DNA of 64,000 nt from an uncultured Mailhella sp. (GTDB lineage Bacteria > Desulfobacterota > Desulfovibrionia > Desulfovibrionales > Desulfovibrionaceae), in assembly GCA_944322635.1 (NCBI GenBank), contig CALUPL010000036.1, positions 40,801 through 104,800 on the forward strand, in the 5' to 3' direction. Positions 26,801 through 35,405 of this stretch are shown here, piece by piece. Made by a program: the position numbers and the translations under genes. Within the stretch, counting starts at the first letter, position 1, and the number at the start of each line of letters is the position of its first letter. The notes beneath the pieces are model-generated. The model was given only the letters and a program-made list of their open reading frames with translations, made no database searches and was not told the DNA's origin.

Positions 26801-28306
26801 ATGCGCTGCGTTTCTGTCCTTGCCGCCGCTCTGGCGGGTTTTGCCTTTCTCTCTTCCCTTTCCTGTCCTTCCGAACTTCGTGCCTCACCCTCCGATGAGG
26901 CGCCCAGACTCCTCAAGGTCGTCGTTCTGAGCCGTCACGGCGTACGCGCGCCTCTGCAATCACCGGAAACGCTTTCCGCATGGGGAACTCATGCGTGGCC
27001 GGAATGGAACGCATCTCCCGGTGCCCTTACTGAACGCGGTGCGGCACTCATCGAGGGGGAATGGACGGGACTTCGGGAATCGCTGGCCTTCAACGGACTG
27101 CTTCCCGCGTCGGAATGCCCGGAAAAAGGCAGCGTGTTCATCTATGCCGACAACGAAGAACGTACCCTTGCCACGGCAAAGGCCATGCTTGACGGACTGG
27201 CCCCGGGCTGCGGCATGCCCGTCGCCTCCAGCCGGGACAGGTACGATCCCATCTTTCATCCCGTACGCAACGGGCTCATGACCTCCCCCGTGCTCTCCGC
27301 AGGAGAAAAAGCCGATCTGGCCGACAATCTGGCCGATGTAAGCGCCGCCATGGACAGACGCCTGGCGGAACTCTCCGCCCTTCTCGGAACGACCTCCCCT
27401 CATCTCTGCCCTCCCGGGCAGATCCCATGTTCGCTGAGCGACATTCCCACGACTCTGAACTTCCCCAAGGTGCATTCCCATGAAAGCGTGTCCCTGCGCG
27501 GCGGACTCGCCATAGCCTCCACCACGGCGGAACTGCTGCTGCTTGAAAGTCTGGAATGGCCGCAACGCTCCCAGCTCATAGCGGCCAATATTCCCGTCAC
27601 GCAGCCCAAGGCCCCGGGTACTCCCGTGGAACAGAAAGCCCGTGAAATCATTCTTGCCCCAAAATACGACAAGCCGGGCGTCATGCCTTTGCCCTTCCGC
27701 CCCCGCTGGGAACCCGCTCCCCTATCCGCCTCGGACGGAAACATCATGGTGAATCCCTCCACGGCGCTGCATCTTCTGCCCGTGCACACCCGCGTTCAGA
27801 ACGCAATCCAGCGCTTCCCCGCCATAGCCAGACAGGAAGGCATGCCGCTTCTGCTCTTCATGACCGAAGCCCTCGCCGGAACCTCCCCCATCAGGGAAGC
27901 CAACGAAGCCAGGCTCGTCATTCTGTCCGGCCACGACACCAACATCATCAACGTTGCGGGCCTGCTCGGACTGCATTGGAAAAATACCCCCTTCCCCAGA
28001 GACAGCACTCCCCCAGGTTCCATGCTCGTGTTCCGGCTCTGGGACACGCCTCAGGGAAAACTGGCGCAGGCAACCTTCCAGTGTCAGACTACCGCGGCAC
28101 TGCTGAGCACGGATGAAAGCGTCATGGCCGAAGCCGCGCTCCGTCAGGAATCTCTCATTCTGCCCGGCTCCTTCGCCCAGACTCCCGCAGGTCCGGGCCT
28201 GCCTCTGGACGCCTTTCTTGCTTCCGTTCACGCCATGGCGGGAGAATCGCTGGACGCAAAGATGACGAAGCTCCTGGCCGCAACGCAGCGACCACAGCAC
28301 GAATAA
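26801..28306 (+). CDS. Periplasmic histidine acid phosphatase (AppA/Agp-like)
   Basis: Branch-2 histidine phosphatase releasing phosphate from sugar phosphates or phytate. Signal peptide at residues 1-29 (LAAALAGFAFLSSLSC). The catalytic motif SRHGVRAP holds the nucleophilic His, and the proton-donor motif is SGHDTNI near residue 380. At 501 aa it is longer than E. coli AppA (about 430), with extra sequence around residues 275-325 that I cannot assign. AAAAAGGAGCTGATC precedes the ATG. No neighbouring transport genes. Confidence 0.88.
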   Translation: MRCVSVLAAALAGFAFLSSLSCPSELRASPSDEAPRLLKVVVLSRHGVRAPLQSPETLSAWGTHAWPEWNASPGALTERGAALIEGEWTGLRESLAFNGLLPASECPEKGSVFIYADNEERTLATAKAMLDGLAPGCGMPVASSRDRYDPIFHPVRNGLMTSPVLSAGEKADLADNLADVSAAMDRRLAELSALLGTTSPHLCPPGQIPCSLSDIPTTLNFPKVHSHESVSLRGGLAIASTTAELLLLESLEWPQRSQLIAANIPVTQPKAPGTPVEQKAREIILAPKYDKPGVMPLPFRPRWEPAPLSASDGNIMVNPSTALHLLPVHTRVQNAIQRFPAIARQEGMPLLLFMTEALAGTSPIREANEARLVILSGHDTNIINVAGLLGLHWKNTPFPRDSTPPGSMLVFRLWDTPQGKLAQATFQCQTTAALLSTDESVMAEAALRQESLILPGSFAQTPAGPGLPLDAFLASVHAMAGESLDAKMTKLLAATQRPQHE

Positions 28307-28349
28307 GGCAATTTTCCTCACGACGGAAAGCGCAACTTCGCCTCCGACC

Positions 28350-28408
28350 GTGCGCCCGGACAAAATCCATCGCTCCCCGGAAGCAGACGGATTTTGTCCG
28401 GAACGCAC
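28350..28408. terminator. Large inverted repeat between phosphatase gene and trpA
   Basis: Perfect 13-bp stem CCGGACAAAATCC (28356-28368) / GGATTTTGTCCGG (28389-28401), extended by GTGCG (28350-28354) / CGCAC (28404-28408). It lies between converging genes and its outer arm touches the trpA stop. The T4 run is inside the stem, so it may be an end-protecting hairpin rather than a textbook terminator. Confidence 0.65.
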
Positions 28409-29184
28409 TACTGACCTTCTCTCCATACCCTCATGAAGTCCGCAGGGGAGCTGCCCTCCGCCAGGTGACGCAAGAGGGAGCTGCCGAATACCGCAGCATC
28501 CGGTCTTACCTCCTTCGGCAAAGCCGAAAGCTGTTCGGGAGAACGCAGACCGAAGCCAAGCGCCACGGGAAGGGAAAACACGCGACGCACACGGGAGAGC
28601 ACGTCCGTCACCTCGGGAGGAAGACTGTTTCTCTCTCCCGTAGTGCCCATGACGGATACCGCATAAACGTAGCCCTGCGACACCTCCGCATAAAGCTTCA
28701 TGCGGTCCTCGCCTGTATTCGGACCGACCAGCGCAATGAGTGCCAGCCCCTGTTCGGCAAGAACAGCCCTCATTTCTCCGGCCTCATCGAAGGGAAGATC
28801 CGGTACGATGAAACCGTGCACGCCGACTTCCCGAGCCTCCCGGGCAAGCCTTTCCAGTCCGTACTGCAGAAAGGGATTCATGTATCCCATGAGCACGAGT
28901 CCCGCCCGGAACCTTCCCCGGTGACGGCGCAGGCCTTCCATGATGCCGTGCAGCGTAACGCCGTTTGACAGCGCCCTTACGGAAGCCTCCTCCACCACGG
29001 GGCCGTCGGCCACGGGATCGGAAAAAGGCACGCCTATCTCAATGATGTCCGCGCCGCTTTCGTCAAGCTCGCCCATGACGTTCCAGAACGTTTCCGGTGA
29101 GGGATACCCCGCCGTTACAAAGGGAATGAGCGCCGTGCGTCCTTCGGCCGCGGCGTCCCGAATCTTTTTTTCCAGAATATGCAT
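28408..29184 (-). CDS. trpA: Tryptophan synthase alpha chain
   Basis: Cleaves indole-3-glycerol phosphate to indole. Seen: IPFVTAGYPSPE, ADIIEIGVPFSDPVADGP with the catalytic Glu and Asp, and VALGFGLRSPEQ. 258 aa. ATG at 29184 chosen because AAGGA is 8 nt upstream; an in-frame GTG at 29199 lacks one. Last gene of the trp operon, 33 nt after trpB. Confidence 0.96.
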   Translation of the reverse strand: MHILEKKIRDAAAEGRTALIPFVTAGYPSPETFWNVMGELDESGADIIEIGVPFSDPVADGPVVEEASVRALSNGVTLHGIMEGLRRHRGRFRAGLVLMGYMNPFLQYGLERLAREAREVGVHGFIVPDLPFDEAGEMRAVLAEQGLALIALVGPNTGEDRMKLYAEVSQGYVYAVSVMGTTGERNSLPPEVTDVLSRVRRVFSLPVALGFGLRSPEQLSALPKEVRPDAAVFGSSLLRHLAEGSSPADFMRVWREGQ

Positions 29185-29217
29185 GATGTCGTCCTTCACG
29201 GTTCTGCCGTTTGTCGC

Positions 29218-30387
29218 TCAGAGGCCGAGCGCTTTTTCCACGATGTCCATGTCCTTGTCGCCTCGACCGGAAAGATTGACCAGCACGCGGCTGCCGGACT
29301 CAAATTCCCCGGCATGCTCCAGCACATAGGCAAGAGCGTGGGATGATTCCAGCGCGGGCAGAATGCCTTCCACGCGGCAGAGCGTCTGAAAGGCGTCAAG
29401 AGCCTCATGATCGTAGGCAACGGCGTACCTCACGCGCCCCGATGCGGCCAGATGGGCATGCTCCGGCCCCACGCCGGGGTAGTCCAGCCCTGCGGAAATG
29501 GAGCCCGACGGCAGTATCTGCCCGTCGTCGTTCTGCAGCAGCATGGTGTATTCTCCGTGCAGAACTCCGGGACGACCGAGATTTATGGCCGCCGAGTGCA
29601 TGCAGCCCGGTTCTCCCGTGCCGCCTGCCTCCACGCCGATGAGCCTTACCGACGCATCGGGCACAAAGGGGGAGAACATGCCTATGGCGTTGGACCCTCC
29701 TCCCACGGCCGCCACCACGTAATCGGGAAGAGCCCCCGTGCGCTCCAGCATCTGAGCCCGTGCCTCTCTGCCGATGACGCTCTGAAATTCCCGGACAAGA
29801 TCCGGGAAGGGATACGGTCCGGCCGCCGTGCCGAAGCAGTAATGCGTGGTCTTCTGCAACGATATCCAGGCCCTGAGCGCGGCATTTATGGCGTCCTTCA
29901 GGGTACGGGAACCGCTTTCCACGGCTACCACCTCGGCGCCCAGCAGACGCATCCGCCGCACGTTGGCGGACTGCCGCTCCGCATCCTCCGCCCCCATGTA
30001 CACGGTGCACTTCATGCCGAGTCTTGCCGCAGCGGCCGCCGTAGCCACGCCGTGCTGCCCCGCACCGGTTTCGGCAATGAGTGAGGTCTTGCCCATGTAT
30101 CGGGCAAGAAGTGCCTGCCCGAGCGTATTGTTTATCTTGTGCGCGCCGGTGTGCAGAAGATCCTCACGCTTGAGCCACAGCTCGAAACCGAGCCTTTCGG
30201 AAAGGCCGGGGCAGAACGTGAGCGGAGTCTTGCGGCCGGCATAGTTTTGCAAAAGATCGTCCAGCTCCTTTTGAAAGGCCTCGGAAGGCAGTATGTCCTT
30301 CATGGCCTCCTCAAGTTCCATGAGGGGCGGCATGAGCAGTTCGGGCACGAAACGCCCGCCGAAGTCACCGAAATATCCCTTTTTCAT
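29218..30387 (-). CDS. trpB: Tryptophan synthase beta chain
   Basis: PLP enzyme joining indole and serine. [10 protein letters not shown], the PLP lysine in [25 protein letters not shown] and the phosphate-binding [11 protein letters not shown] are present; it is the TrpB1 (standard, TrpA-partnered) type. 389 aa. Its ATG overlaps the trpF stop (ATGA). AAGGTGA lies upstream. Confidence 0.97.
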   Translation of the reverse strand: MKKGYFGDFGGRFVPELLMPPLMELEEAMKDILPSEAFQKELDDLLQNYAGRKTPLTFCPGLSERLGFELWLKREDLLHTGAHKINNTLGQALLARYMGKTSLIAETGAGQHGVATAAAAARLGMKCTVYMGAEDAERQSANVRRMRLLGAEVVAVESGSRTLKDAINAALRAWISLQKTTHYCFGTAAGPYPFPDLVREFQSVIGREARAQMLERTGALPDYVVAAVGGGSNAIGMFSPFVPDASVRLIGVEAGGTGEPGCMHSAAINLGRPGVLHGEYTMLLQNDDGQILPSGSISAGLDYPGVGPEHAHLAASGRVRYAVAYDHEALDAFQTLCRVEGILPALESSHALAYVLEHAGEFESGSRVLVNLSGRGDKDMDIVEKALGL

Positions 30388-31037
30388 CGTTCGTCACCTT
30401 CCTGTCCGGTCGTGTCCCGGCATACGCGCCTTTCCTGTTCGCGTACTGCCGCCACGGCTTTTTCCATGAGTTCCCCGCTCTTTCTTCCCGGGGCGTTTTC
30501 CTGTCTGGAGTTGAAGTCAAGCCCGTCGGGCGAACAGGCAAGAATCGCTTCTGCAACATTGTCCGGCCCGAGACCGCCCGAAAGAATCCACGGATGCGGA
30601 AAGCGGAGTCCACGAAGCGATGGCCAGTCAAGTTCCCTGCCGCTGCCCATGCCCGAATCCAGCAGATACAGTCCGCAGGTTCCGGCAAAGAAAACTACGG
30701 CTCTCTGCAAATCCTCTTTCGAAACATAGTCCGCAGGCCAGAGTACGCGGATGATTCGTTCCATGGGAAAGCATGCGGCAAATTCCGCGCTCTGACGGCC
30801 ATGAAGCTGAATGAGGTCGAGTCCCGCATCCCGCACGATGCCCTGTATTTCCTCCACGCTCTGCCGCACGAACACTCCCGTGCGCTTCATGCCGTGCGTA
30901 TCGAGAACAGCAACCTCACGTGCCGTCACGTTGCGCGGACTGGGAGCGTGAAACACGAATCCGCACATCTCCACGCCGAGCGCGGCGGCCTCGTCGATGA
31001 GACGCTGATCGCTCATGCCGCAGATCTTAATTCTCAT
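30384..31037 (-). CDS. trpF: Phosphoribosylanthranilate isomerase
   Basis: Third step of tryptophan synthesis. Starts [10 protein letters not shown] (catalytic Cys at residue 6), [22 protein letters not shown] and [12 protein letters not shown]. 217 aa. Its start overlaps the trpC end by 11 nt and its stop overlaps trpB by 4 nt. Confidence 0.95.
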   Translation of the reverse strand: MRIKICGMSDQRLIDEAAALGVEMCGFVFHAPSPRNVTAREVAVLDTHGMKRTGVFVRQSVEEIQGIVRDAGLDLIQLHGRQSAEFAACFPMERIIRVLWPADYVSKEDLQRAVVFFAGTCGLYLLDSGMGSGRELDWPSLRGLRFPHPWILSGGLGPDNVAEAILACSPDGLDFNSRQENAPGRKSGELMEKAVAAVREQERRVCRDTTGQEGDER

Positions 31038-31845
31038 GTGTCTTCTCCCCGCCGCAAAGAAGACGACGCAGAGCCTTTCCCGGGGCGCCCTCTTCCATGA
31101 GAGCGGACCCCACGAGCGCGGCCGTGAAGCCCGCAGCTGCGGCCTCCTCCAGATCTTTGCGGCATGTCATGCCGCTTGCCGCAATCCACACTTCTCCGGC
31201 CTGCGGCGGGCAGTTTTCCGCAATCTTCAGACAGGCCTGCCTGTCAACCCTGAGCGAGGCAAGATCCCGCGCGTTCACCTGAATGATGCCCGCTCCGCTC
31301 TCGCGGGCAAGAGCAACGTCACGCTCGTCGAACACTTCCACCACGGCCTCCACGCCTTCCGCCTCGGCCATCTCGCGAAGATCGCGAAGAAGGCGCACGT
31401 CGGGCGTGAGACGAACGATGAGCAGCAGTGCCGACGCCGGTGTCGCCAGCGTGGCCGAAATCTGAAGCGGATGGAAAATGAAGTCCTTGCGCAGCATGGG
31501 AAGTCCTGCTCCCGACGCCTTCATGCTTTCGGCCATGCGGAAAAGATACGGAAGCGAACCGTGGAAATACCGCTCCTCGGTAAGCACCGAAAGGGCGGAC
31601 GCTCCGGCCTCGGCGTACTGCCTCGCCGCTTCTTCCGGCTCAAGGCTTTCGCATATCACGCCGCGTGACGGCGAAGCCCTCTTGTACTCCGCCACCACGG
31701 ACAGCGGCCCTGCCCCGTCCGCACAAAGAGCCCGGCGAAAGGAAGGTCTGTCGCCCCGCCACGGAGAAAACGCTTCCGCTCCCAGACTCTCAAGTCTGGC
31801 GATTTCGTCCCTCTTGGCTTCGACAAAACGCTCAAGCCCCGTCAT
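31027..31845 (-). CDS. trpC: Indole-3-glycerol phosphate synthase
   Basis: Closes the indole ring. VVAEYKRASPSRG with the catalytic Lys, ALSVLTEERYFHGS, PMLRKDFIFHPLQI, INARDLASLRVD-like VNARDLASL and VGSALMEEG are the TIM-barrel motifs. ATG at 31845 overlaps the trpD stop (ATGA) and is preceded by AAGGTGCTGCC; 272 aa. Confidence 0.95.
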   Translation of the reverse strand: MTGLERFVEAKRDEIARLESLGAEAFSPWRGDRPSFRRALCADGAGPLSVVAEYKRASPSRGVICESLEPEEAARQYAEAGASALSVLTEERYFHGSLPYLFRMAESMKASGAGLPMLRKDFIFHPLQISATLATPASALLLIVRLTPDVRLLRDLREMAEAEGVEAVVEVFDERDVALARESGAGIIQVNARDLASLRVDRQACLKIAENCPPQAGEVWIAASGMTCRKDLEEAAAAGFTAALVGSALMEEGAPGKALRRLLCGGEKTHEN

Positions 31846-32774
31846 GGCAGCACCTTCATGCCCGCACCTTCGGACACGCCCTTTCTGGCCATGGCCACGC
31901 ATTCCTCCATGGTTCTGTTCTCTTCCAGCATATAAATCGCAAAGGCTGCGTTCACCGCCATCATGTCGCGCATGGCACGGGGACCGCGCCCGGCAAGAAG
32001 TTCCCGAAGCACGGCTGCGGCTTCTTCCTTGTTCTTCACTTCCACGTCCTCGGGTTCGCACGGCTCAAATCCGTAGAGCGACGGATCGAAGGTCATTTCA
32101 TCCATCACGCCGTCGGTAATGAGAACAATGCGCGTCTTGCCCATGGTGGTGAGTTCGTCGTAGCCTCCCGCGCCGTTGAACACCGCCACTTTGTGGAAGG
32201 GGCGCTTCTGCAGCGTGGCCGCAATGAGATCGACCTGCTTCGGATCGCCCACGCCCATCATGAGATAATCGGGACAGGCCGGATTCAGCATGGGCCCGAG
32301 CATGTTGAACAGCGTACGCATGCCGAGCTGCTTGCGAACCGGCCCCACGTTGGCAAAGGCCGGATGAAAGTAGGGTGCGAACTGAAAGGCGAAATTGCGC
32401 TCCTTCAGCATGTCCACAATGGCGTCGGGATCCTTTTCCAAAGGCAGCCCCAGTCCTTCCAGGGCATCAGCCGCGCCGGAGGTGGAAGACACCGCCCTGT
32501 TGCCGTGCTTGAGCATTCTGTAGCCCATGCCCGCAAGCGTAAGCGACGTGGCCGTGGAACAGTTGAACGATCTCTTGCCGTCCCCGCCCGTACCCACAAT
32601 GTCGATGCACTTTTCGGGTATGCCCGTCACCTTGACGGAGCGGGCCAGCATGATGCGTATGGCCGCGGCCAGTTCCGCAGGCTTCTCGCCCTTCATGCGC
32701 AATCCCATGAGAAGCGCTCCGGCCTGAGCGGGCGTCATGGTGCCGTCGAGCATGGAGCCGAAGGCACGTCGCAT
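31842..32774 (-). CDS. trpD: Anthranilate phosphoribosyltransferase, N-terminus missing from this frame
   Basis: Transfers phosphoribose to anthranilate. Core motifs are intact: GTGGDGKRSFNCSTATSL (PRPP site), HGNRAVSSTSGAADALE, NVGPVRKQLGMRTLFNMLGPMLNP and DGVMDEM. This frame begins at MRRAFGSMLDGT, about 20 residues into the usual protein. The missing helix (ILESVSQGRDMTDEE) is encoded just upstream, but in the trpG frame. Thus the ancestral gene was probably a trpGD fusion, now split by a frameshift near 32774. Alternatives: start at this internal ATG, a -1 translational frameshift, or a sequence error. Confidence 0.85.
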   Translation of the reverse strand: MRRAFGSMLDGTMTPAQAGALLMGLRMKGEKPAELAAAIRIMLARSVKVTGIPEKCIDIVGTGGDGKRSFNCSTATSLTLAGMGYRMLKHGNRAVSSTSGAADALEGLGLPLEKDPDAIVDMLKERNFAFQFAPYFHPAFANVGPVRKQLGMRTLFNMLGPMLNPACPDYLMMGVGDPKQVDLIAATLQKRPFHKVAVFNGAGGYDELTTMGKTRIVLITDGVMDEMTFDPSLYGFEPCEPEDVEVKNKEEAAAVLRELLAGRGPRAMRDMMAVNAAFAIYMLEENRTMEECVAMARKGVSEGAGMKVLP

Positions 32775-33427
32775 TCCTCGTCCGTCATGTCGCGGCCCTG
32801 CGACACCGATTCCAGAATGGAACTGATGGTGGGGGCGGCGTGCACCGTGGGCAGCAGACTTCCCGGAAAATTTTCCAGAAGGCGCAGACCATCCGGAGTG
32901 AGAATGGATTCAGGATGGTACTGCACGCCCACCCACGGCCTGTCGCGAAAGCGCATGGACATGACCTCGCCCTGCGGGCCCCTGGCCGAAACGGCCAGAA
33001 GTTCGTTGGGATGCGCGTCGTCAACGCGCACCACGAGAGAATGATAGCGGCCCACCACCATGGGGTTGGGCATGCCTCGGTAAAGCCCCTTCCCGTCGTG
33101 CACGATTTCCGAGGTTCTGCCGTGCATGACCACAGGACCGGGTACGACTTCCGCTCCGGCGTAAAGGCCGAGAATCTGATGACCGAGGCACACGCCGAGC
33201 ACCGGAATGCGGGGGCTGAGCTGGCGCAGGAAGTCCAGACAGTATCCGGCCCTGGAAGGGTGCCCGGGGCCGGGCGAAATGCACACCATGCGCAACGAAG
33301 GATCGTTGGCCATGGCCACGAGGCCGGGATCATCGTTTCTGACCACGCGGGGTCGATGCCCCAGACGGCAGAAGGCCTGAACCAGATTGTAGGTAAAGGA
33401 ATCGTAGTTATCTATGAGCAGGAACAT
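32735..33427 (-). CDS. trpG: Anthranilate synthase glutaminase subunit with TrpD-like C-terminal tail
   Basis: Glutaminase partner of TrpE. IDNYDSFTYNLVQ, ISPGPGHPSRAG, LGVCLGHQILG with the catalytic Cys, VGRYHSLVV and QYHPESILT are all present. The glutaminase domain should end near ENFPGSLLP (about residue 200); the frame then runs on through ISSILESVSQGRDMTDEE, which matches the first helix of TrpD, and stops after 12 unrelated residues. It overlaps trpD by 40 nt. GGGAGAG precedes the ATG at 33427. Confidence 0.93.
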   Translation of the reverse strand: MFLLIDNYDSFTYNLVQAFCRLGHRPRVVRNDDPGLVAMANDPSLRMVCISPGPGHPSRAGYCLDFLRQLSPRIPVLGVCLGHQILGLYAGAEVVPGPVVMHGRTSEIVHDGKGLYRGMPNPMVVGRYHSLVVRVDDAHPNELLAVSARGPQGEVMSMRFRDRPWVGVQYHPESILTPDGLRLLENFPGSLLPTVHAAPTISSILESVSQGRDMTDEECDVPSAPCSTAP

Positions 33428-33539
33428 GGAACTCTCCCGTGGTAAAGCATGCCTGACGCATGATGGCCGACTTGTTGCAAACCTCCTTCCATTCCAGGGC
33501 CGGCACGGAATCATGCACGATTCCGGCTCCGGCCTGTCA
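33408..33539 (-). other. In-frame TGA and conserved C-terminal extension of trpE
   Basis: The TGA at 33537-33539 falls directly after RLY. The same frame continues for 42 codons to a TAA at 33408-33410, beginning QAGAGIVHDSVPALEWKEV and then NKSAIMRQA. This is the expected TrpE C-terminus, which supplies the QAGAG glycines and the late Glu that binds magnesium. In related proteins the position often carries an aromatic or aliphatic residue; TGG to TGA would be one transition. Two nt after the TGA a hairpin begins: GGCCGG/CCGGCC plus CGGAATC/GATTCCG with loop GTGCAT, 18 nt from stop to loop. Confidence 0.85.
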
Positions 33540-34838
33540 GTAAAGGCGTCCTTCACGCACCCACATGCTGCGTATGGTGATGCCGGTGTCGAGATTCACG
33601 CCGTCCCTGTCGAGGCCCAGCCAGCCTATGCAGCCCGCGTACGGTCCGCGCGGACAGGGTTCGGTTTCCGCTATGATTTCCATGGCGCGAATCTTCGGAG
33701 CTCCGCTCACCGTGCCTGCGGGAAAGGTTGCGGCAAGCACGTCCACGGCATCCAGGCCGTCGTCGAGTTCGGCGGTGACGCGGCTCGTCAGATGCATGAC
33801 GTGGGAAAAGCGTTCCACCATCATGAGCTTCTCCACTTCCACGGTGCCCGGACGGGCCAGACGGCCGAGGTCGTTTCGGCCGAGATCCACGAGCATCATG
33901 TGTTCGGCCCGTTCCTTGGGATCGGCAAGCAGCTCCCCGGCAAGGGCCTCATCCTCGGCCACGGTGGAGCCGCGCCTGCGCGTTCCCGCTATGGGCGCGG
34001 AAAGAAGCCTGCCGCCTTCGCAGCGCACCATGACTTCCGGCGAGGAACCGAAAAGCGTGATTCCCGGAAGCCGCATGAAGAACATGTACGGCGAGGCATT
34101 CTCGCTGCGCATTCTGCGGTACAGCGTAAAGGGATCCCCCGAAAACGGCATGGAAAAGCGTACCGAAGGCACCACCTGAATGGCCTCGCCCATGCGCAGC
34201 ATTTCCCTTATGCGTTCCACCGAAGCCTGAAAGCCCTCTTCGGACGGCTCGGCCTGAACGTCTGCCTTTTCCCGAATTTCCGCGCCGCTGCGGGCAAAGG
34301 AGCCGCACCGACCGAGATCGCGGTGCTCACCGAGGCTCACCTGCGCCAGCCGGTTGTACATATGATCGAAAAGAAGAAGCGTACCGGGCAGACAGAGCAC
34401 GCATTCCGCCTCCTCGGGCTTCATGACGGAGGCCAGCTTCGGATGAAAGAGCGAGGCCATGCCGAAACCGAGATAACCGCACAGAGAACGGGTTATGGGC
34501 GGAAGGTCGGCGGAGTCGGGATCGGGCAGAACCTCCAGCGTACGCATGACGCCGCGCAGCCCTTCCACAAAATCCATGCCGTCAAAGGCCGAAAGTGCGG
34601 AAAGACGCTCATCCTCGATGCGGCAGCTGAGCCTTCCCTCCCGGCACGTCAGATACAGGACCATGTCGCAGGCAAGCACGCTGTAGCGTCCCCATCGCCC
34701 GTCCACTTCCGCGCTCTCCAGCAGTATGCCGTCCCTTTCCCTGGCAATGTCCAGAAAAAGACTGATGGGCGTGTCCATGTCCGCCGGAAGATGGCGGACT
34801 CTCTGACGCACTCGAATGGGGGTCGTCCTGGTTGTCAT
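33537..34838 (-). CDS. trpE: Anthranilate synthase component I, interrupted by in-frame TGA
   Basis: Makes anthranilate from chorismate with TrpG. Seen: LLESAEVDGRWGRYS (the region of the Trp feedback site), PYMFFMRLPGITLFGSSPEVMV, PIAGTRRRG, ERAEHMMLVDLGRNDLGR, TFPAGTVSGAPKIRAMEII and YAGCIGWL. The frame ends at residue 433 in RLY, 42 codons short, because of a TGA; the lost C-terminus, still encoded (33408-33536), contains active-site residues, so without readthrough the enzyme should be inactive. ATG at 34838 follows GAGG. First structural gene after the trpL attenuator. Confidence 0.9.
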   Translation of the reverse strand: MTTRTTPIRVRQRVRHLPADMDTPISLFLDIARERDGILLESAEVDGRWGRYSVLACDMVLYLTCREGRLSCRIEDERLSALSAFDGMDFVEGLRGVMRTLEVLPDPDSADLPPITRSLCGYLGFGMASLFHPKLASVMKPEEAECVLCLPGTLLLFDHMYNRLAQVSLGEHRDLGRCGSFARSGAEIREKADVQAEPSEEGFQASVERIREMLRMGEAIQVVPSVRFSMPFSGDPFTLYRRMRSENASPYMFFMRLPGITLFGSSPEVMVRCEGGRLLSAPIAGTRRRGSTVAEDEALAGELLADPKERAEHMMLVDLGRNDLGRLARPGTVEVEKLMMVERFSHVMHLTSRVTAELDDGLDAVDVLAATFPAGTVSGAPKIRAMEIIAETEPCPRGPYAGCIGWLGLDRDGVNLDTGITIRSMWVREGRLY

Positions 34839-34862
34839 GTCATTGAACCTCGCGTGGGTTAA

Positions 34863-34899
34863 TAAAAAAATGCCGCTCCCCGGAGAGGGAACGGCATTC
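34863..34899 (-). terminator. trp operon attenuator terminator
   Basis: Minus strand: AATGCCG (34898-34892) / CGGCATT (34875-34869) with inner CCC/GGG pairs, followed by T7. It lies between trpL and trpE. Its 5' half contains CCTCTCC (34888-34882), which can pair instead with GGAGAGG in trpL codons 22-24, giving a classical antiterminator. Confidence 0.88.
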
Positions 34900-34927
34900 G
34901 TTCTGCTTTTCTGACTCTGCGCTTCAG

Positions 34928-35017
34928 CTACGCGTCAAGACCGCATCCTCTCCCTGAAGAAAAGATACGCCACCACCACTGACCGGCGAAGGACAAGGTG
35001 AAAACGGCTGCGGACAT
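34928..35017 (-). CDS. trpL: trp operon leader peptide (Trp-Trp-Trp)
   Basis: 29-codon leader preceded by AGGAGTTCATC. It begins MSAAVFTLSFAGQ, has three consecutive Trp codons (TGG x3) at residues 14-16, and ends RIFSSGRGCGLDA. Ribosome stalling at the Trp codons when charged tRNA-Trp is scarce would leave GGAGAGG (codons 22-24) free to form the antiterminator; otherwise the terminator at 34863-34899 forms. This indicates transcription attenuation of the trp operon. Confidence 0.88.
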   Translation of the reverse strand: MSAAVFTLSFAGQWWWRIFSSGRGCGLDA

Positions 35018-35052
35018 GATGAACTCCTGAAGCAGATGATGAACTTTTTTTC

Positions 35053-35081
35053 TGTGTATGCAAGAGTCCTTTTTTTGTCAA
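35053..35081 (-). promoter_or_regulatory. Candidate trp operon promoter
   Basis: Minus strand: TTGACA (35081-35076), 17-nt spacer, TACACA (35058-35053). The -35 is consensus, the -10 weak. Transcription would begin near 35046, about 30 nt before the trpL start codon. Confidence 0.4.
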
Positions 35082-35405
35082 CGGCATGAAAAGAAATTTT
35101 TTCCGCCCCTGCCTCTGAGGAATAATATAGTATATATCGTCACTAATCATGAAACAATTTTGCATCACGCGCTTTCTGTTTTCTCTCTATCTTTCACGCG
35201 CAAAAAAGAAGATCAACAAGTCATGAGGGGAAAAACTCCACACAAAGGATGCCTTCTGCAAAAAAATTTTGCTTTTTCGTCATAATGCTCGACTGTACGG
35301 CAAATGCAGGGCAAAAGCAGCTGACAAACAACCAACGATGACGAAAAAATATCCATTTTCAGCCATTATTAAATGGGCGGTGCGCCAAAGTTTTCCTTCT
35401 CCTGC

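Noticed and set aside
35267..35276. AAATTTTGC in the trp/aro intergenic region as a fourth copy of the 13.6-14.0 kb module
   Set aside because: No CGGC-closed hairpin follows, so similarity is limited to an AT-rich run.
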